Positions 48,999 through 56,830 of a DNA stretch of 64,000 nucleotides are shown piece after piece. Within the stretch, counting starts at the first letter, position 1, and every line of letters begins with the position of its first letter. The notes below the pieces were generated by a model that made no database searches, had not been told where the DNA came from, and saw only the letters and a program-made list of their open reading frames with translations. Origin of the DNA: Actinopolyspora lacussalsi subsp. righensis (GTDB taxonomy: Bacteria; Actinomycetota; Actinomycetes; Mycobacteriales; Pseudonocardiaceae); NCBI RefSeq assembly GCF_900116555.1, contig NZ_FPAT01000005.1, positions 310,001-374,000 on the forward strand. The letters run 5' to 3'. The translations under genes were made by a program, and so were the position numbers.

Positions 48999-50099
48999 TC
49001 ACCGACCGAGGACGGTGCGCAACGCACCGAGCAGCATCTCCACCCGGTCCAGCCGCGCGTTGTTGCCCATCAGGCCGATACGCCAGACGCTGTTGGCGAA
49101 CGGTCCGGCACCGGCACCGATCTCGATGCCGTAGTCGGTCAGCAGTTGCTTGCGCACGTCCGCCGAGTCCACCCCTTCGGGCACCCACACGCTCGTCAAC
49201 TGGTGCAGCCTGTTGCCCTCCGGAGCGAACAGCTCGAGCCCCATCCGCCGCAGACCCTCCTGCAGCGCCTCGCCCGCCGCACGGTGGCGCTCGGCGACCG
49301 CGGGCATCCCCTCGTCGAGCACCCGGCCGAGCGCGGCGTGCAGCGAGGCGACCATCGCGGTGGGCGCGGTGTGGTGGTAGGCGCGTCCGCCGGAGGCTCC
49401 TCCGGTCACGTAGTTCCCGATGAGCCCGAGGTCCAGGTACCAGGTGGTGGGGTTCTCGACCCTGCGCTGCCAGGCGCGCTCGGAAACCGTGAACGGCGCG
49501 AGCCCCGGGGGGACCCCTAGGCATTTCTGCGTACCGGCGTAGGCGATGTCGACGTTCCAGGCGTCGAGGTCGATCTGTTCACCGGCGATCGAGGTCACGC
49601 AGTCCGCCAACAGCAGGGTGTTGCCGCCACGGGAACGCAACGCCTCGCCGAGGCGACCGATATCGCTGCGCACACCGGTGGAGGTCTCGGCGTGCACGGC
49701 TGCCACCAGCGCCGGGGAGGGATGGGCCTCCAGCACGCGCTGGACGTCCACTGGCTCTCCCCATTCGTGGTCGACACGCACGACCTCCGCTCCGTAACGG
49801 CTCGCGACATCGCACATGCGTTCGCCGAACAGACCGTTGACGGCCACTACGACCACGTCACCAGGGCGCACGAAGTTGACGAAGGCGGCTTCCATGCCGA
49901 TGGAGCCGGTACCGGAAAGCGGAAGCGTCCGAAGGTTTCGGGTCCCCCAGACCGACCGCAGCCGTTCCCCGGTGTCGTCGAGCAGCTTCAGGAAGTCCGG
50001 GTCCAGGTGGCCGAGCAGCGGAGCCGCCAGGGCCGCGGTGGCCTCCGGATAGGTGTTCGACGGCCCGGGGCCGAGTAGAGAGCGTTCAACCAGTGCCAT
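48999..50099 (-). CDS. Alanine--glyoxylate/serine-type aminotransferase (class V)
   Basis: This 366-residue class V PLP enzyme starts MALVERSLLGPGPSNTYPEA, with the family's L-x-G-P-G-P-S-N/T start. The PLP Lys is in VDIAYAGTQKCLGVPPGLAP near 190-210, preceded by LLLADCVTSIAGEQIDLDAW near 169-188. This is the alanine-glyoxylate/serine-pyruvate aminotransferase group. The ATG is at 50097-50099; a longer frame runs into the AT-rich upstream region and is not coding. It lies inside the cobalamin cluster, but a role in that pathway is not evident. The upstream 494 bp hold its likely promoter. Confidence 0.85.
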   Translation of the reverse strand: MALVERSLLGPGPSNTYPEATAALAAPLLGHLDPDFLKLLDDTGERLRSVWGTRNLRTLPLSGTGSIGMEAAFVNFVRPGDVVVVAVNGLFGERMCDVASRYGAEVVRVDHEWGEPVDVQRVLEAHPSPALVAAVHAETSTGVRSDIGRLGEALRSRGGNTLLLADCVTSIAGEQIDLDAWNVDIAYAGTQKCLGVPPGLAPFTVSERAWQRRVENPTTWYLDLGLIGNYVTGGASGGRAYHHTAPTAMVASLHAALGRVLDEGMPAVAERHRAAGEALQEGLRRMGLELFAPEGNRLHQLTSVWVPEGVDSADVRKQLLTDYGIEIGAGAGPFANSVWRIGLMGNNARLDRVEMLLGALRTVLGR

Positions 50100-50593
50100 G
50101 ACGCCCAGCCTAGGCATACCGTCCCAGCGCAGCGGGCCGTACCCACTTGACGCGGATCTGACCTGGGCACGCCGGATTCCATGCAACGGAAACAAGATTC
50201 CACGAGCGTGCTCACACGAACTGTTGACAATGTCACATCCTCGAGAAATCCACGGAAACCGCGGCGCGACACTCCGGAGAAACCGGAAGCGCGGCGCTGA
50301 GCGGCGAAAACACGGCCGGGAAAAGAAAACACCACCGCACACCCCCAGTGGTGCGGTGGTGGGCGTGGTCGGTTCACCCGTAAGGCTGTTGGCAACCACG
50401 CAAGCCGAAGTTTTCTCGCATATAGCTTGCAGTACTGTAATGTAGCTTCACTCGATACAGTCAAGATCTATCGATAAATCGGCCTAATAGTCGGCAAATC
50501 ACTCACTTTGCGTAGCCGATTTGGCGCGGCTGTGACACGCGGTGCGTCGAACGGGGAGCACGGTGACCGCCCCTGGCCCGCTGCACGCGAGGA
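50100..50593. other. Intergenic region with AT-rich control segment
   Basis: There is no gene in these 494 bases. Bases 50410-50520 are strikingly AT-rich for this genome. They contain the inverted repeat ACTGTA/TACAGT (about 50435-50461) and TTGACT, read on the minus strand. An arm AAATCGGC (50476-50483) pairs with GCCGATTT (50515-50522) and may end the upstream cobE operon. The segment probably holds the aminotransferase promoter and an operator; I cannot fix the -10. Confidence 0.4.
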
Positions 50594-51079
50594 TCAACGC
50601 AACCAGCGGAGCACCCTGCCGGGAACGACCGGTCGCAGCGCCCTCGGAGATCCAGTGGGGTTGGCCGCCGCGAGCGTGACACCGGCGGTGACGAACTTGG
50701 ACAGCACCATCCGAGCCGTGCCGTCCCCGATCTCGGCGGCGGCACGCAGACATGCCGCTTCCGCGACGCTGGGGGTGCCGACCCGTTCCCCGACGGAATC
50801 GCTCGGATTGGGGACGATCGTCCCGGCGAGCGCTTCGGCCGAGTAGCACAGTAGCGGCAGCTCCCCCTCGGCCGCGAGCGACCAGTGCCGCGAGTGTCGC
50901 CGCAGCCCGGCACGCAGCGGTCCCGATTCCGCCGCACGATCGATCGTGGCCACCGCCCGAACGACGACGGAACCACCGGGAAAACACTCGTCCAGCCCGG
51001 ACAGTGCTTCCGTCACGGCGGCAGCGGTCACACCGCTGGAAGCACCGATACCGATCACCAGAGCTCCGGGGACACTCAC
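50594..51079 (-). CDS. CobE/CbiG C-terminal domain protein
   Basis: This 161-residue protein matches the CobE/CbiG_C fold. It starts VPGALVIGIGASSGVTAAAV and contains VGTPSVAEAACLRAAAEIGD near 103-122, the conserved V-G-x-P-S-V-A-E-A-A segment. CobE is a small accessory protein of the aerobic pathway that may bind hydrogenobyrinic acid. The N-terminal lactone-opening part of CbiG is missing, which is normal for CobE. The start overlaps the stop of cobL copy 2 (51076-51079), so it is the last gene of the cobM2-cobL2-cobE operon. The C-terminus carries about 25 extra residues. Confidence 0.8.
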   Translation of the reverse strand: MSVPGALVIGIGASSGVTAAAVTEALSGLDECFPGGSVVVRAVATIDRAAESGPLRAGLRRHSRHWSLAAEGELPLLCYSAEALAGTIVPNPSDSVGERVGTPSVAEAACLRAAAEIGDGTARMVLSKFVTAGVTLAAANPTGSPRALRPVVPGRVLRWLR

Positions 51080-52284
51080 ACGGCGTCCCCGTTGGGAAGC
51101 TCGGCGGACAGCAGCACCACCGGCTCACCCGCCGCCAATCCCGAAACGTCCTCCTCCGAAGTGACCATCCGGTTGGCGAAGAGCTGTACTCCCTCGACGT
51201 GGTAACCGGCGTTGCGCAGCACATCCCTGTTCGCCGCGATCCGGTCCAACGTGTGCGAGGCGAGTACGACCCGACGCGCCCCCGCATGAGCGCAGGCGGT
51301 GAGCACTTCCGCGTCGTCGATCCCGACGAAAACCGAATCCGGCTTGGCGAGCCCACGCAACACCGCCGGCGCGGCACCCTCCTCGACGCGGACGTCCACC
51401 CCGTGAGCGGCAGCGTTGGAGACCAGCCTCACGACCTGGGCCTCATCGGACTCCACCGCGACGCAGGCCGCACCCATCCTGGCGCACTCCACCGCCACCG
51501 AACCCGAGCCGGCCCCCACGTCCCACACCAGGCTGCCGGGCCGGGGAGCCAGTCGCGCCAGCGCGAGCGCACGAACCTCGCTGGTGGTGACCGTCCCCTC
51601 CCGATGGGAGAACTCGTCCTCCGGAAGGGCCCACCGCTCCGGAGGCGTGGGCTCACCCCCGCTGTGCCAGCTACGTCCGGGAACGGCGTCCGGATCGTCC
51701 ACGCAGCAGACGATGTTGGGTTCGAACCAGTTGCGCTCCGCCGCCTCGTCCGGATCGATCGTGGTTACACGCTCGTGCTCGCCCCCGAGATCCTCACCGA
51801 CGATCATCGTGCGACGCCAACCACGCAACCCGGAGGCCAGTTGTGCCGGCCCGGTGTCACCACCGGTCAGCACCACCACGGTCGAACGCGCGCGGCAGAT
51901 GTTGAGCGCACGGTGCAGTCCCCCGATGCGCGCGCTGACCACGCTGGCGTCCTCCCAGGAACGTCCCATGCCCGCGAGCAGTCGTTGCACGCTGGACAAC
52001 GCGGGCAACACCGTGCACCGCACTCCCTTGTCGCGCAGTGCGCGAACGGCACCGAAGAAACCGGGGTCACCCGAGGCGAGCACCACACCGGTTTCCTCGG
52101 CGGTCAACGCGGAAAGCGCGCTCAACGCGGGCCCGAACGAACCGAGCTCGACCGTTCGCACCCCCTCCGGTGCGTGCACCCGCAAGTGCGGGGGAGCTCC
52201 CACGATCAGTTCCGCGGAGTTCAGCACCTCGGCCGCCCCCTCGGGCAACGGTCCACCGTCGATTCCGATAACCGTGACCGCCAC
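51076..52284 (-). CDS. cobL: CobL-like precorrin methyltransferase, copy 2 (diverged)
   Basis: This 402-residue second CobL has a CbiE-type domain (about 1-215; VTVIGIDGGPLPEGAAEVLN, GVVLASGDPGFFGAVRALRD) and a CbiT-type domain with the SAM motif SLVWDVGAGSGSVAVECARM near 255-274. The N-terminal G-I-D-G-G-P-L replaces the usual G-x-D-G-W, while the SAM site is intact. The start is the GTG at 52282-52284, with GGAG 8 nt upstream. It lies 51 nt after the second cobM gene and overlaps cobE. It may be redundant, may serve a different methylation, or may partner CobM2; sequence alone does not tell. Confidence 0.85.
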   Translation of the reverse strand: MAVTVIGIDGGPLPEGAAEVLNSAELIVGAPPHLRVHAPEGVRTVELGSFGPALSALSALTAEETGVVLASGDPGFFGAVRALRDKGVRCTVLPALSSVQRLLAGMGRSWEDASVVSARIGGLHRALNICRARSTVVVLTGGDTGPAQLASGLRGWRRTMIVGEDLGGEHERVTTIDPDEAAERNWFEPNIVCCVDDPDAVPGRSWHSGGEPTPPERWALPEDEFSHREGTVTTSEVRALALARLAPRPGSLVWDVGAGSGSVAVECARMGAACVAVESDEAQVVRLVSNAAAHGVDVRVEEGAAPAVLRGLAKPDSVFVGIDDAEVLTACAHAGARRVVLASHTLDRIAANRDVLRNAGYHVEGVQLFANRMVTSEEDVSGLAAGEPVVLLSAELPNGDAV

Positions 52285-52335
52285 GTCGCACACTCCGTCC
52301 GACTAGAGGTTGAGTTGGTCTCTCGCTGTGACTTC

Positions 52336-53976
52336 CTACTCGGTGGCGCGCCGCTTCCCGGAACCGGTACTCGACGAACCGCCCCTGTTCCCGTTCGTCG
52401 TGCTCTTCTGCTGCGACCTGGTTCTGGTGCCGCTCTTCGCCGTGTTCGACCTGCCACCGCCGGACTTGGTCGCCGAACTCTTGGAACCGGACTTCGCCGA
52501 GGTACCGGACCGTGAGTCGTTCTTGGCGGTTTTCGGGTTCGAGACGTCGACGGCCTCCGCCGCGCTCGACTCCTCGGCTTGTTCGCCCTTTTCGGCGCTG
52601 GACCGTTCCCGCGGATCCTCCTCGGACGCGACCGGTTCCTCGGCCGTTTCCCGTTCGGTACCGCTGGAGGAACCGTACGGTGCGGACTCCGCGTCGTCAC
52701 GCCCACTCCCCTCGGGACCGGTCGCTCCGCGCTCCGCCGCCCCGGAGACCGCGTCGTCAACGGTGTGCGCTGGTTCGAGGCCCTCCCCTTGGGCGGGGTC
52801 GACGGAACCATCCGTCGCCGCCACGGCGTCCTCCCCCGTTCCGGACTCGACAGCACCCTGTTCGGTGGCCACGTCCCCCTCGGGGACCGTGAACCCCTCG
52901 GTGGACTGCTGCTCGGTCACGACCGAGTGCCGAACTCCACCGCGACCACCGGTCCGAACGGCGTCCCTGGTGTTCTGCTGCCAATCACGCACCGCCCACC
53001 AGGCGACGTCGGCGTCGGCACGCGCACCATCGCGTTGTTCGTCCGAACGGGGCTGCGGAAGCGGTCCGTCCGCACCGCCCTCGGCGTCACCCGAAGCACC
53101 GCGAGTTCCCGAACTCCGCTCCGTGCCCCGCCGCCCGGTGGAGTACCGAGAGCCGGAACCACCACGCCGTCCCGAAGTCGATTCCCCATAGCGACCGGTC
53201 CGCACCGCCTGCTCCCGCGTCCGCGCGGCGGAGTAGGACCGCGAACGGGTGACCTGCGACCGCAGCGCCTCGCCGACCAGGAAGAGCGTGTTCCGCCAGA
53301 GCCTGTGCTTCTTGACGACTCCCTCGAGCTCGCCGACGCTGCTGCGCAGCACCAACTCGTCGGAACACGTGACCTTGTAGGCGACCACGACCGGAACGTC
53401 GTCGTCGTAGCCCGCCGCGCGCAACCGCTCCACGAGTTGACCGGTGCGTGACGCGGAGACCGACAGCGCCATGGTCACGCCGTTCTCGGCGAACTCCCGC
53501 GCTTTCGCCGCGTCCGGAAGCGTATTGGATCGACCGTCCGGCCTGGCCACCATGAGGGGATACTCGTGTTCCGCACCGGTGAGTTCCCTGCCGACCGCGG
53601 CGGCCGCGGCGGTGTGGCCGGCAACTCCCGGAACCATCTCCACTTCCAGCTCCATGCGCGCGCAGGTGTCGTACTGCTGCTGCAGCGAACTCCAGACCAC
53701 GGCGTCGCCGGAGTGCAGTCGCACCACTCGCAGGCGTTCCCGCTCCGCCCTGCGGTAGATCTCCTGAACCTCGCGCTGGTCGACCGCGGTGATGTCGAGC
53801 AGCTCCACATCGGCACGTGCGTGTTCCCGCACACCCTCGGGAGAGATCGTGCTCGGACTGCAGAGAACGATGTCCGCCTCGGAGATCCGACGCGCGGCGC
53901 GCAGTGTCATCAGATCGGCCGCACCGGGGCCCGCCCCCACGAAAGAGACCAGCCCGGTACGAGTTCCCGAAGTCAT
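52336..53976 (-). CDS. cobM: CobM-like precorrin methyltransferase, copy 2, with long disordered tail
   Basis: This 546-residue protein begins at the ATG at 53974-53976 (AGGAG upstream). Residues 1-250 are a class III methyltransferase: VSFVGAGPGAADLMTLRAAR, RVVRLHSGDAVVWSSLQQQY and VEMVPGVAGHTAAAAAVGRE. The usual CobM motifs Y-A-G-S-L-V and L-T-R-x-A are replaced, so it is clearly diverged from copy 1. Residues about 250-546 are low complexity, first Arg/Gly/Ser, then Glu/Ser/Thr/Ala acidic, and finally Lys/Ser/Gly/Arg basic, without any fold I know. The reading frame is continuous with no sign of a frameshift. It heads the operon with cobL2 and cobE. Confidence 0.85.
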   Translation of the reverse strand: MTSGTRTGLVSFVGAGPGAADLMTLRAARRISEADIVLCSPSTISPEGVREHARADVELLDITAVDQREVQEIYRRAERERLRVVRLHSGDAVVWSSLQQQYDTCARMELEVEMVPGVAGHTAAAAAVGRELTGAEHEYPLMVARPDGRSNTLPDAAKAREFAENGVTMALSVSASRTGQLVERLRAAGYDDDVPVVVAYKVTCSDELVLRSSVGELEGVVKKHRLWRNTLFLVGEALRSQVTRSRSYSAARTREQAVRTGRYGESTSGRRGGSGSRYSTGRRGTERSSGTRGASGDAEGGADGPLPQPRSDEQRDGARADADVAWWAVRDWQQNTRDAVRTGGRGGVRHSVVTEQQSTEGFTVPEGDVATEQGAVESGTGEDAVAATDGSVDPAQGEGLEPAHTVDDAVSGAAERGATGPEGSGRDDAESAPYGSSSGTERETAEEPVASEEDPRERSSAEKGEQAEESSAAEAVDVSNPKTAKNDSRSGTSAKSGSKSSATKSGGGRSNTAKSGTRTRSQQKSTTNGNRGGSSSTGSGKRRATE

Positions 53977-54473
53977 GCGATCGTTCTCCTCTCCCGCCTC
54001 ACGCGGTGCAAGTAATACCACTGCGGACAATCGATACGCGCCGCACCCGGTACGGCCGTTCTCCCGCGTCGAGGCGGTCGAATCACCGGTGCACCGACGG
54101 AGGTCTCCGACTCGTCCCGCGGTCGCCCGTGGCGCAGACGAGCGGCACTCGGTTATGAAAACACCGCGCATCGATCGTCGACGCGACAGTGAAAAGCCAC
54201 GACGCGTACTGATCGACCGTATCGCGACACCGCCGACGACACCGAGTGCACCGTTCCGGCCGCACACGGCACACGAACGGGAACAATCGTTCCAGAGTGG
54301 ATCAAGCACGTCGGCCCTGCCCGGCCGACCCGACCGGGTAGGGGAAGGAACTCGAAGTAGATCCGCCGGGGTTTCCCCGTCACTTATTCACTCGAACGAC
54401 AACCGCGGAGCGGAGAATCACGCCCGATCGGCGACCGTGGTGTCGTTCGGGACCGGTTTCACCGAGCGTGCCG
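53977..54473. other. Intergenic region upstream of the second cobM
   Basis: No gene is seen in these 497 bases. On the minus strand 54099-54113 reads GAGTCGGAGACCTCC, close to a B12 box but one base short; the preceding GCCAC is present, but the other conserved stem (GCCGG/CCGGC) is not, so I do not call a riboswitch. The promoter of the cobM2 operon must lie here. cobB ends at 54474 on the same strand. Confidence 0.4.
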
Positions 54474-55874
54474 TCAGCGGGAGCACTCCCGCACGAACCG
54501 CGCGATCGCCCCGGGTATCGCGACCGGGTGGGTGTGGAGGTAGGAAGCGTGCAGCCTGTCGCGCACGAACCCCTCGGTAACCACACCGTCGTCGCGCCAG
54601 AACCAAGCCGGGTTTTCCCCGGCCTTCCGGGTGAGCACGGTGCGGTGGAACTCGTGCCCGGAGACCCGGCTGCCCTCGTGGAACAGCACCGAGTCACTCG
54701 CCGCCACCGCCTCCCGGTAGCCGAGCGTGAGCCGAGGGGACATCCGCGCGTCGACGTCCAACACCCCGCACAGCGGATATCCGTCCAGACTCCGCGCCAG
54801 GTACAGCAGGCCCGCGCATTCGGCGTGCACCGGCAGGCCGTCGGCGACACGGCTCGCGATGTCGTGACGCAGCCCCTCGTTCGCGGACAGGTCCGCGACG
54901 TACTGCTCCGGGAACCCACCGGGCAGAATCAATCCGCTGGTGCCCGCTGGCAATCGCTCGTCCCGCAGCGGATCGACCACGGTGACCTCCGCACCCGCGG
55001 CTCGCAGCAGTTCGACGTGTTCGGTGTAGCCGAAGGTGAACGCCGATCCACCCGCCACCGCCACCCGAGGCGACCCCGCCGTCAGCTCGCTGTCACCGAT
55101 CGCGGTTTCGGGGCGCCACGGCTCGACGGACATTCCGGAAGCCGAAGCGGCGAGTGCGGCCACCGCGTCGAGATCGACACCCGAGGCGACGATCCGCGCC
55201 ATGCCGGCGACGGCGTCATCGGCCCGCTCGCCGTGCTCGGCTGCGGTGACGAGGCCGAGGTGGCGCGAGGGCACGTGCAGCTCGTCGGCACGGGCGAGAA
55301 CACCGAGCACGTTGATCCCCACGGAGCGCGCGGCCTCCCGCAGAATCCCCTCGTGCCGAGCCGAACCGACCCTGTTGAAGATCACACCTCCCAGCCGCAG
55401 TCCCGGTTGGAAAGCACGAAAACCGTGCAACAACGCGGCCACGCTCTGACTCTGCCCCTTGGCGTCCACCACGAGCACCACCGGAGCGTCCAGCAAGGAG
55501 GCGACGTGAGCCGTCGAACCGTAGGGCGGCACTTCGTCCACGGAACCGAGCCTGCCGTCGAACAGCCCCATGACACCTTCGACGACGGAGAGGTCCGCCC
55601 CCTCGGCACCGTGGGCGAACAACGGGGCGACACGACTCTCCCCGACCAGGACGGGGTCGAGATTACGACCCGGTGCACCGGTGGCCACGGCGTGATACCC
55701 GGGGTCGATGTAGTCGGGCCCCACCTTGAAGCCCGCCACCTTTCCGAGTCGCTCACGCAGCGCCGCGAGCAGTCCGGTCGCGACGGTGGTCTTGCCGTGT
55801 CCGGAGCCCGGAGCCGCGACCACGACGCGCGGGCGAGCGGCGCCGGTCACCGTGGCCGAAACCGACCGGCTCAC
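54474..55874 (-). CDS. cobB: Cobyrinate/hydrogenobyrinate a,c-diamide synthase CobB
   Basis: CobB amidates the a and c side chains with glutamine and ATP. The 466 residues start VVSRSVSATVTGAARPRVVV. A P-loop follows in VAAPGSGHGKTTVATGLLAA near 18-37 and a class I-like glutaminase domain in LPVHAECAGLLYLARSLDGY near 347-366, with the catalytic Cys. The GTG start overlaps the cobO stop by 4 nt (GTGA), so it is coupled to cobO. Amidation before metal insertion fits the late-cobalt route with CobN. Confidence 0.95.
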   Translation of the reverse strand: MSRSVSATVTGAARPRVVVAAPGSGHGKTTVATGLLAALRERLGKVAGFKVGPDYIDPGYHAVATGAPGRNLDPVLVGESRVAPLFAHGAEGADLSVVEGVMGLFDGRLGSVDEVPPYGSTAHVASLLDAPVVLVVDAKGQSQSVAALLHGFRAFQPGLRLGGVIFNRVGSARHEGILREAARSVGINVLGVLARADELHVPSRHLGLVTAAEHGERADDAVAGMARIVASGVDLDAVAALAASASGMSVEPWRPETAIGDSELTAGSPRVAVAGGSAFTFGYTEHVELLRAAGAEVTVVDPLRDERLPAGTSGLILPGGFPEQYVADLSANEGLRHDIASRVADGLPVHAECAGLLYLARSLDGYPLCGVLDVDARMSPRLTLGYREAVAASDSVLFHEGSRVSGHEFHRTVLTRKAGENPAWFWRDDGVVTEGFVRDRLHASYLHTHPVAIPGAIARFVRECSR

Positions 55875-56485
55875 CACTCGATCCCCTTCTGCCCCTTCTG
55901 GCCAGCATCCATCGGGTGTTTGAGCTTGCCGGTCTCCAGTGCCAGATCGGCGGCGTCGAGCAACTGCTGCGGAGCACGCCTGCCGGTGATCACCACGTGC
56001 TGGAATCCCGGGCGCTGCCGCAGGGTTTCCACCACTTCCGCCACGTCGACCCATCCCCAGTGCAGCGGGTAGGTGAACTCGTCGAGCACGTAGAGGTCGT
56101 GCCTGCTCTGCTCGATCCGGCGGGCGATCTCGTGCCACCCCTCCAACGCGGCCTCGGCGTGATCCTGCTCCGTGGAGCGTTTGCGGGTCCAGGACCACCC
56201 CTCACCCATCTTGTGCCACTCGACCGGACCGCCCTCGCCGGTCTCCTCGTGCAACCTGCCGAGCGCCCGGAAGGCCGACTCCTCGCCCACCCGCCACTTG
56301 GCCGACTTGACGAACTGGAAAACCCCGATGGACCAGCCCTGGTTCCAGCCGCGCAACGCCATTCCGAACGCGGAGGTGGACTTGCCCTTCATGTCACCGG
56401 TGTGCACCGCGAGCAAGGGACGGTTGCGACGCTGCCTGGTGGTCAACCCGTCGTTCGGTACGGAGTTCGGTTGTCCCTGTGGCAT
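55871..56485 (-). CDS. cobO: Corrinoid adenosyltransferase CobO
   Basis: CobO transfers the adenosyl group from ATP to the reduced corrinoid. The 204 residues begin MPQGQPNSVPNDGLTTRQRR. The P-loop VHTGDMKGKSTSAFGMALRG spans about 27-46, and RHDLYVLDEFTYPLHWGWVD near 128-147 is the Walker B region of the CobA/CobO family. KLKHPMDAGQKGQKGIEW closes the chain. The ATG is at 56483-56485. It lies 345 nt after chlI-chlD on the same strand and overlaps cobB. Confidence 0.95.
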   Translation of the reverse strand: MPQGQPNSVPNDGLTTRQRRNRPLLAVHTGDMKGKSTSAFGMALRGWNQGWSIGVFQFVKSAKWRVGEESAFRALGRLHEETGEGGPVEWHKMGEGWSWTRKRSTEQDHAEAALEGWHEIARRIEQSRHDLYVLDEFTYPLHWGWVDVAEVVETLRQRPGFQHVVITGRRAPQQLLDAADLALETGKLKHPMDAGQKGQKGIEW

Positions 56486-56643
56486 AGCAGGATCTCCAAG
56501 CGAGTACGGTCGTTCGCTTCCACGACCCGAGCGAGGGGCGTGGACAGCGGGAGGGTGTGAAGTGGGTATCACGGTCGCGTGCGGAGGGTTCGGGGCGGCC
56601 GAACCACGAGCGGACACCGGTCTCGTCATCGGATGGCGGGTAA

Positions 56644-56676
56644 CGCGCCTCGTCCACGAACCGCGCCTCGTCCACG
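56644..56676. repeat. 15-bp direct repeats in the cobO leader
   Basis: CGCGCCTCGTCCACG occurs at 56644-56658 and 56662-56676 with an 18-bp period. Downstream in reading direction lies cobO; the region is otherwise non-coding. Confidence 0.85.
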
Positions 56677-56689
56677 GACAGCGAGAGAA

Positions 56690-56765
56690 CGCCCTCGCAC
56701 TCAACCGGCCTGGGGGTGCCGGGAGCGCGAGGGCGCTTTGGTCCACCCCTGGGGGTCAGGTGGAC
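56690..56765 (-). terminator. Two hairpins after chlI-chlD
   Basis: The arms CGCCCTCGC (56690-56698) and GCGAGGGCG (56727-56735) form one stem, and GTCCACC (56741-56747) and GGTGGAC (56759-56765) another. They lie 65 nt or more past the stop at 56831 and before cobO, so they may end the chelatase transcript or attenuate cobO. A TACAAT element (56773-56778, minus strand) could be a promoter for cobO. Confidence 0.5.
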
Positions 56766-56830
56766 ACCACGCATTGTATCAGCAATCGCCTCCACACCGT
56801 GCACGACGGTGCGCTCCCGACGGAACGGAG

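Noticed and set aside
48878-49027. N-terminal extension of the small membrane protein
   Set aside because: It would cross the 20-bp terminator hairpin and overlap the aminotransferase gene.
54095-54125. B12-box-like GAGTCGGAGACC upstream of the second cobM
   Set aside because: It lacks one base of the box, and the GCCGG/CCGGC stem and conserved core seen in the other two riboswitches are absent.
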